The notes beneath the pieces were generated by a model, which saw only the letters and a list, made by a program, of their open reading frames with translations, had not been told where the DNA came from and did no database searches. A stretch of 7,951 bases of DNA from Spirochaetota bacterium (GTDB taxonomy: Bacteria; Spirochaetota; Spirochaetia; Treponematales; UBA12059). Made by a program: the position numbers and the translations under genes. The stretch lies in assembly GCA_022709445.1 (NCBI GenBank), contig JAKLIU010000087.1:1-7951 (forward strand), written 5' to 3'. Positions 6,460 to 7,951 of this stretch are shown in pieces (position 1 is the stretch's first letter; each line of letters begins with the position of its first letter).

Positions 6460-7644
6460 ATGCAATACATAGTCGAACAGGGCGCCACCCACCGCGAGGT
6501 CCTGGAGAAGGTTCGGGCCCGCTACGGGGATACCGCCCAGGTGCTCAGCCACCGCACGGTCCGCACCGGCGGCTTCCTGGGCCTCTTCTCCCGCGAGGGC
6601 GTGGAGATCACGTTCTACGTCAAGGACGACGGGCTGAGGGAATCGGAGAAGAAGCGCGCCGACGTTGAAGAGGAGAAGCGCAAGCTGCTCGAGCGCATCA
6701 ACCAGGAGCGCGCCATCCAGGAGGTCCTGAACGAGGTGCGGTCGCTCAAGACCATCGTGGAGGAGACCTCCTCCCGCCCCGCGACCGCCGACGGCGAGCA
6801 TCCAACGCTGGCCGTCCTGGACCGGCTGCTCGAGGAGAACGACTTCTCCCCGGCCTACCGCGCGGAGCTGGTCGCGCGCGCGCGCTCCGAGTTCTCCCTG
6901 GACTGCCTGGACGACTACGCGTCGGTCGAGCAGGCCATGCTTGCCTGGATGGGCGACCGCATCACCCTGCCGGATGAGCCGCGGGCGGCGCGTCCCCGCG
7001 TGGTGGTGCTGGTCGGGCCGACGGGCGTGGGCAAGACCACGACCATAGCCAAGCTGGCCGCCATCCACAACCTGGGCATGGCCGGCGCCAAGGCCCAGGA
7101 CGTGCGCATGATCACCATAGACAACTTCAGGATAGGGGCCAGGCAGCAGATAGAGACCTACGGGTCCATCATGCGCGTCCCGGTGTCCACCGTGGAGACC
7201 GCGCAGGACCTCCGTGCCACCATTGCCATGCACCGGGACACGGACCTCATCCTGGTGGACACCATAGGCAAGAGCCCACGGGACGCCGTCCGCCTGGCGG
7301 AGATGCAGCAGATACTGGACGCCTGCGGTCCGGCCGCCGAGGTCTACCTGGCGGTATCGGCCACCACCAAGACCCAGGACATGCTGGACGTGTTCAGGCA
7401 GTTCGAACCCTTCCGCTACCGCGCGGTGGTGGTTACCAAGATGGACGAGACGGGCAGGGTGGGCAACGTGCTTTCCGCCCTGGCGGACAAGGGCAAGCCC
7501 GTGGCATGGATCACCGACGGCCAGCGCGTGCCGCTGGACATCGAGCGGGCCCATCCGCTCCGCTTCCTCATGAAACTCGAAGGTTTTGCCCCGAATCGAC
7601 CGAAACTAGAAGAGAGATACGGCCCTGTCGCCGATCGGCAATGA
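6460..7644 (+). CDS. flhF: Flagellar biosynthesis SRP-type GTPase FlhF
   Basis: FlhF is a membrane-associated GTPase, related to Ffh and FtsY, that determines where flagella are built. The 394-residue product starts at ATG 6460, with AAGGA (6448-6452) seven nt upstream. The N-terminal B domain (about 1-57) has the FlhF pattern VLEKVRARYGDTAQVLSHRTV then GGFLGLFSREGVEITFYV. A charged, probably helical stretch follows (about 62-110). The NG GTPase domain has P-loop GPTGVGKTTT (from 186), the TIDNFRIGARQQIETYGSIM block, G3 as DTIGKS (267-272) and G4 as TKMDE (326-330), and ends with GKPVAWITDGQRVPLDI. The G3 motif differs from the common SRP-GTPase form DTAGR, though the catalytic Asp, Thr and Gly are kept. 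The last dozen codons use more A/T-rich codons (CTA, AGA) than the rest. The stop codon lies within a palindrome cluster leading to flhG. Confidence 0.96.
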   Translation: MQYIVEQGATHREVLEKVRARYGDTAQVLSHRTVRTGGFLGLFSREGVEITFYVKDDGLRESEKKRADVEEEKRKLLERINQERAIQEVLNEVRSLKTIVEETSSRPATADGEHPTLAVLDRLLEENDFSPAYRAELVARARSEFSLDCLDDYASVEQAMLAWMGDRITLPDEPRAARPRVVVLVGPTGVGKTTTIAKLAAIHNLGMAGAKAQDVRMITIDNFRIGARQQIETYGSIMRVPVSTVETAQDLRATIAMHRDTDLILVDTIGKSPRDAVRLAEMQQILDACGPAAEVYLAVSATTKTQDMLDVFRQFEPFRYRAVVVTKMDETGRVGNVLSALADKGKPVAWITDGQRVPLDIERAHPLRFLMKLEGFAPNRPKLEERYGPVADRQ

Positions 7645-7671
7645 AGCCGGCCGGCGTTCAAGCCGATCGGC
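7630..7671 (+). promoter_or_regulatory. Three evenly spaced 10-bp palindromes / hairpin at the flhF-flhG junction
   Basis: GCCGATCGGC (7630-7639), GCCGGCCGGC (7646-7655) and GCCGATCGGC (7662-7671) are perfect palindromes whose starts are exactly 16 bp apart. The outer two extend as 12-bp direct repeats (GCCGATCGGCAA). In RNA the outer copies can pair with each other (10 bp), enclosing TGAA/TTCA (7642-7645 with 7657-7660) and GCC/GGC with a GGCC loop. No T-run follows, so this is not a standard terminator. The role is unknown: operator sites or an mRNA structure regulating flhG are both possible. Confidence 0.6.
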
Positions 7672-7702
7672 AAAGAGAGCTTGACCCCCCGGGAGACGGA
7701 CC

Positions 7703-7951
7703 ATGGAAGACCAGGCACAGAAGCTGCGCGAACTGATGAAGGCCAAGCCGGCCAACCAGGCTCCCGGCACCAAGAAGACACGCGTGATCACCATCGCCTC
7801 GGGCAAGGGCGGGGTGGGCAAGACCAACCTGTCGGTCAACATGGCCATCGCCTACGCGCGACTCGGCAAGCGGGTCATCGTGATGGACGCGGACCTTGGC
7901 CTGGCCAACGTGAACATCATGCTGAACATGATCCCCAAGTACAACCTGTAC
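7703..7951 (+). CDS. flhG: MinD-type ATPase FlhG (FleN/YlxH), 5' part (3' truncated by window edge)
   Basis: FlhG is a ParA/MinD-family ATPase that controls flagellar number and placement together with FlhF. ATG 7703 follows GGAG (7692-7695) with 7-nt spacing, and 83 codons are visible before the window ends in frame. The N-terminal helix begins MEDQAQKLREL, containing the DQAxxLR motif. In studied FlhG proteins that motif stimulates FlhF GTPase, so it marks this as FlhG rather than a cell-division MinD. Next are the deviant Walker A SGKGGVGKTNLSVNMA (Lys35 and Lys40) and the Walker A' block VIVMDADLGLANVNIML (Asp62, Asp64). The 58-nt gap from flhF is the largest after fliO and holds the palindrome cluster. 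In related spirochaete clusters the flagellar sigma factor gene often follows, outside this window. Confidence 0.95.
   Translation, partial: MEDQAQKLRELMKAKPANQAPGTKKTRVITIASGKGGVGKTNLSVNMAIAYARLGKRVIVMDADLGLANVNIMLNMIPKYNLY

Noticed and set aside
4269..6488. Long minus-strand open frame (739 codons) opposite flhA, and similar ones at 3088-4410 and 6313-7554
   Set aside because: They are shadows of GC-rich coding DNA: composition dominated by His, Arg, Gln, Gly and Asp, no recognisable domains, and complete overlap with well-identified genes.
6873..6885. 13-base alternating CG run that could favour Z-DNA
   Set aside because: It lies inside flhF and encodes Ala-Arg-Ala-Arg with ordinary high-GC codons. 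It is short, with nothing else around it pointing to function.
7630..7669. GCCGAT resembling the -10 element of flagellar sigma28 promoters (TAAA-N15-GCCGATAA)
   Set aside because: The following bases are CGGC, not AA, and no TAAA lies about 15 nt upstream of either copy. The palindrome explains the match better.

Overview
The window is a GC-rich (roughly two-thirds G+C by eye, not counted) stretch of a flagellar gene cluster, all on the + strand. It encodes the C-terminal part of a switch/C-ring protein (FliN/FliY type), then the complete type III export gate set FliO, FliP, FliQ, FliR, FlhB and FlhA, then the SRP-type GTPase FlhF and the start of the MinD-type ATPase FlhG. Genes are tightly packed, with 4-nt GTGA overlaps at fliP/fliQ and fliR/flhB and short gaps elsewhere.

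The organism is most likely a high-GC spirochaete. The order fliN/fliY-fliO-fliP-fliQ-fliR-flhB-flhA-flhF-flhG matches the spirochaetal motility operon as I know it. FlhB also carries an N-terminal extension ending in LQWFAPEDEG, which I associate with spirochaetal FlhB. This assignment is from memory of families, not from a search.

Layout: 1-506 is the 3' part of fliN/fliY, opening inside a Met/Gln-rich repeat linker. 529-556 is an intrinsic terminator. 573-601 is a good sigma70-type promoter. 618-2361 holds fliO, fliP and fliQ, 2387-4353 fliR and flhB, and 4362-6455 flhA. 6460-7644 is flhF. 7630-7671 is a set of three evenly spaced 10-bp palindromes across the flhF/flhG junction. 7703 to the end is the 5' part of flhG. 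No stretch over 300 bases lacks a gene; the largest gap is 507-617.

How the genes work together: FliO helps assemble the FliP-FliQ-FliR pore, FlhB and FlhA complete the export gate beneath it, and FlhF/FlhG set where and how many flagella are built. FliN/FliY belongs to the switch at the base. The proteins are orthodox, and I see no undescribed system here. The parts most worth a second look are regulatory: the terminator-promoter pair that splits the cluster ahead of fliO, with a near-leaderless transcript and a UUG start; the palindrome triplet between flhF and flhG; and the Met/Gln tandem repeat in FliN/FliY.
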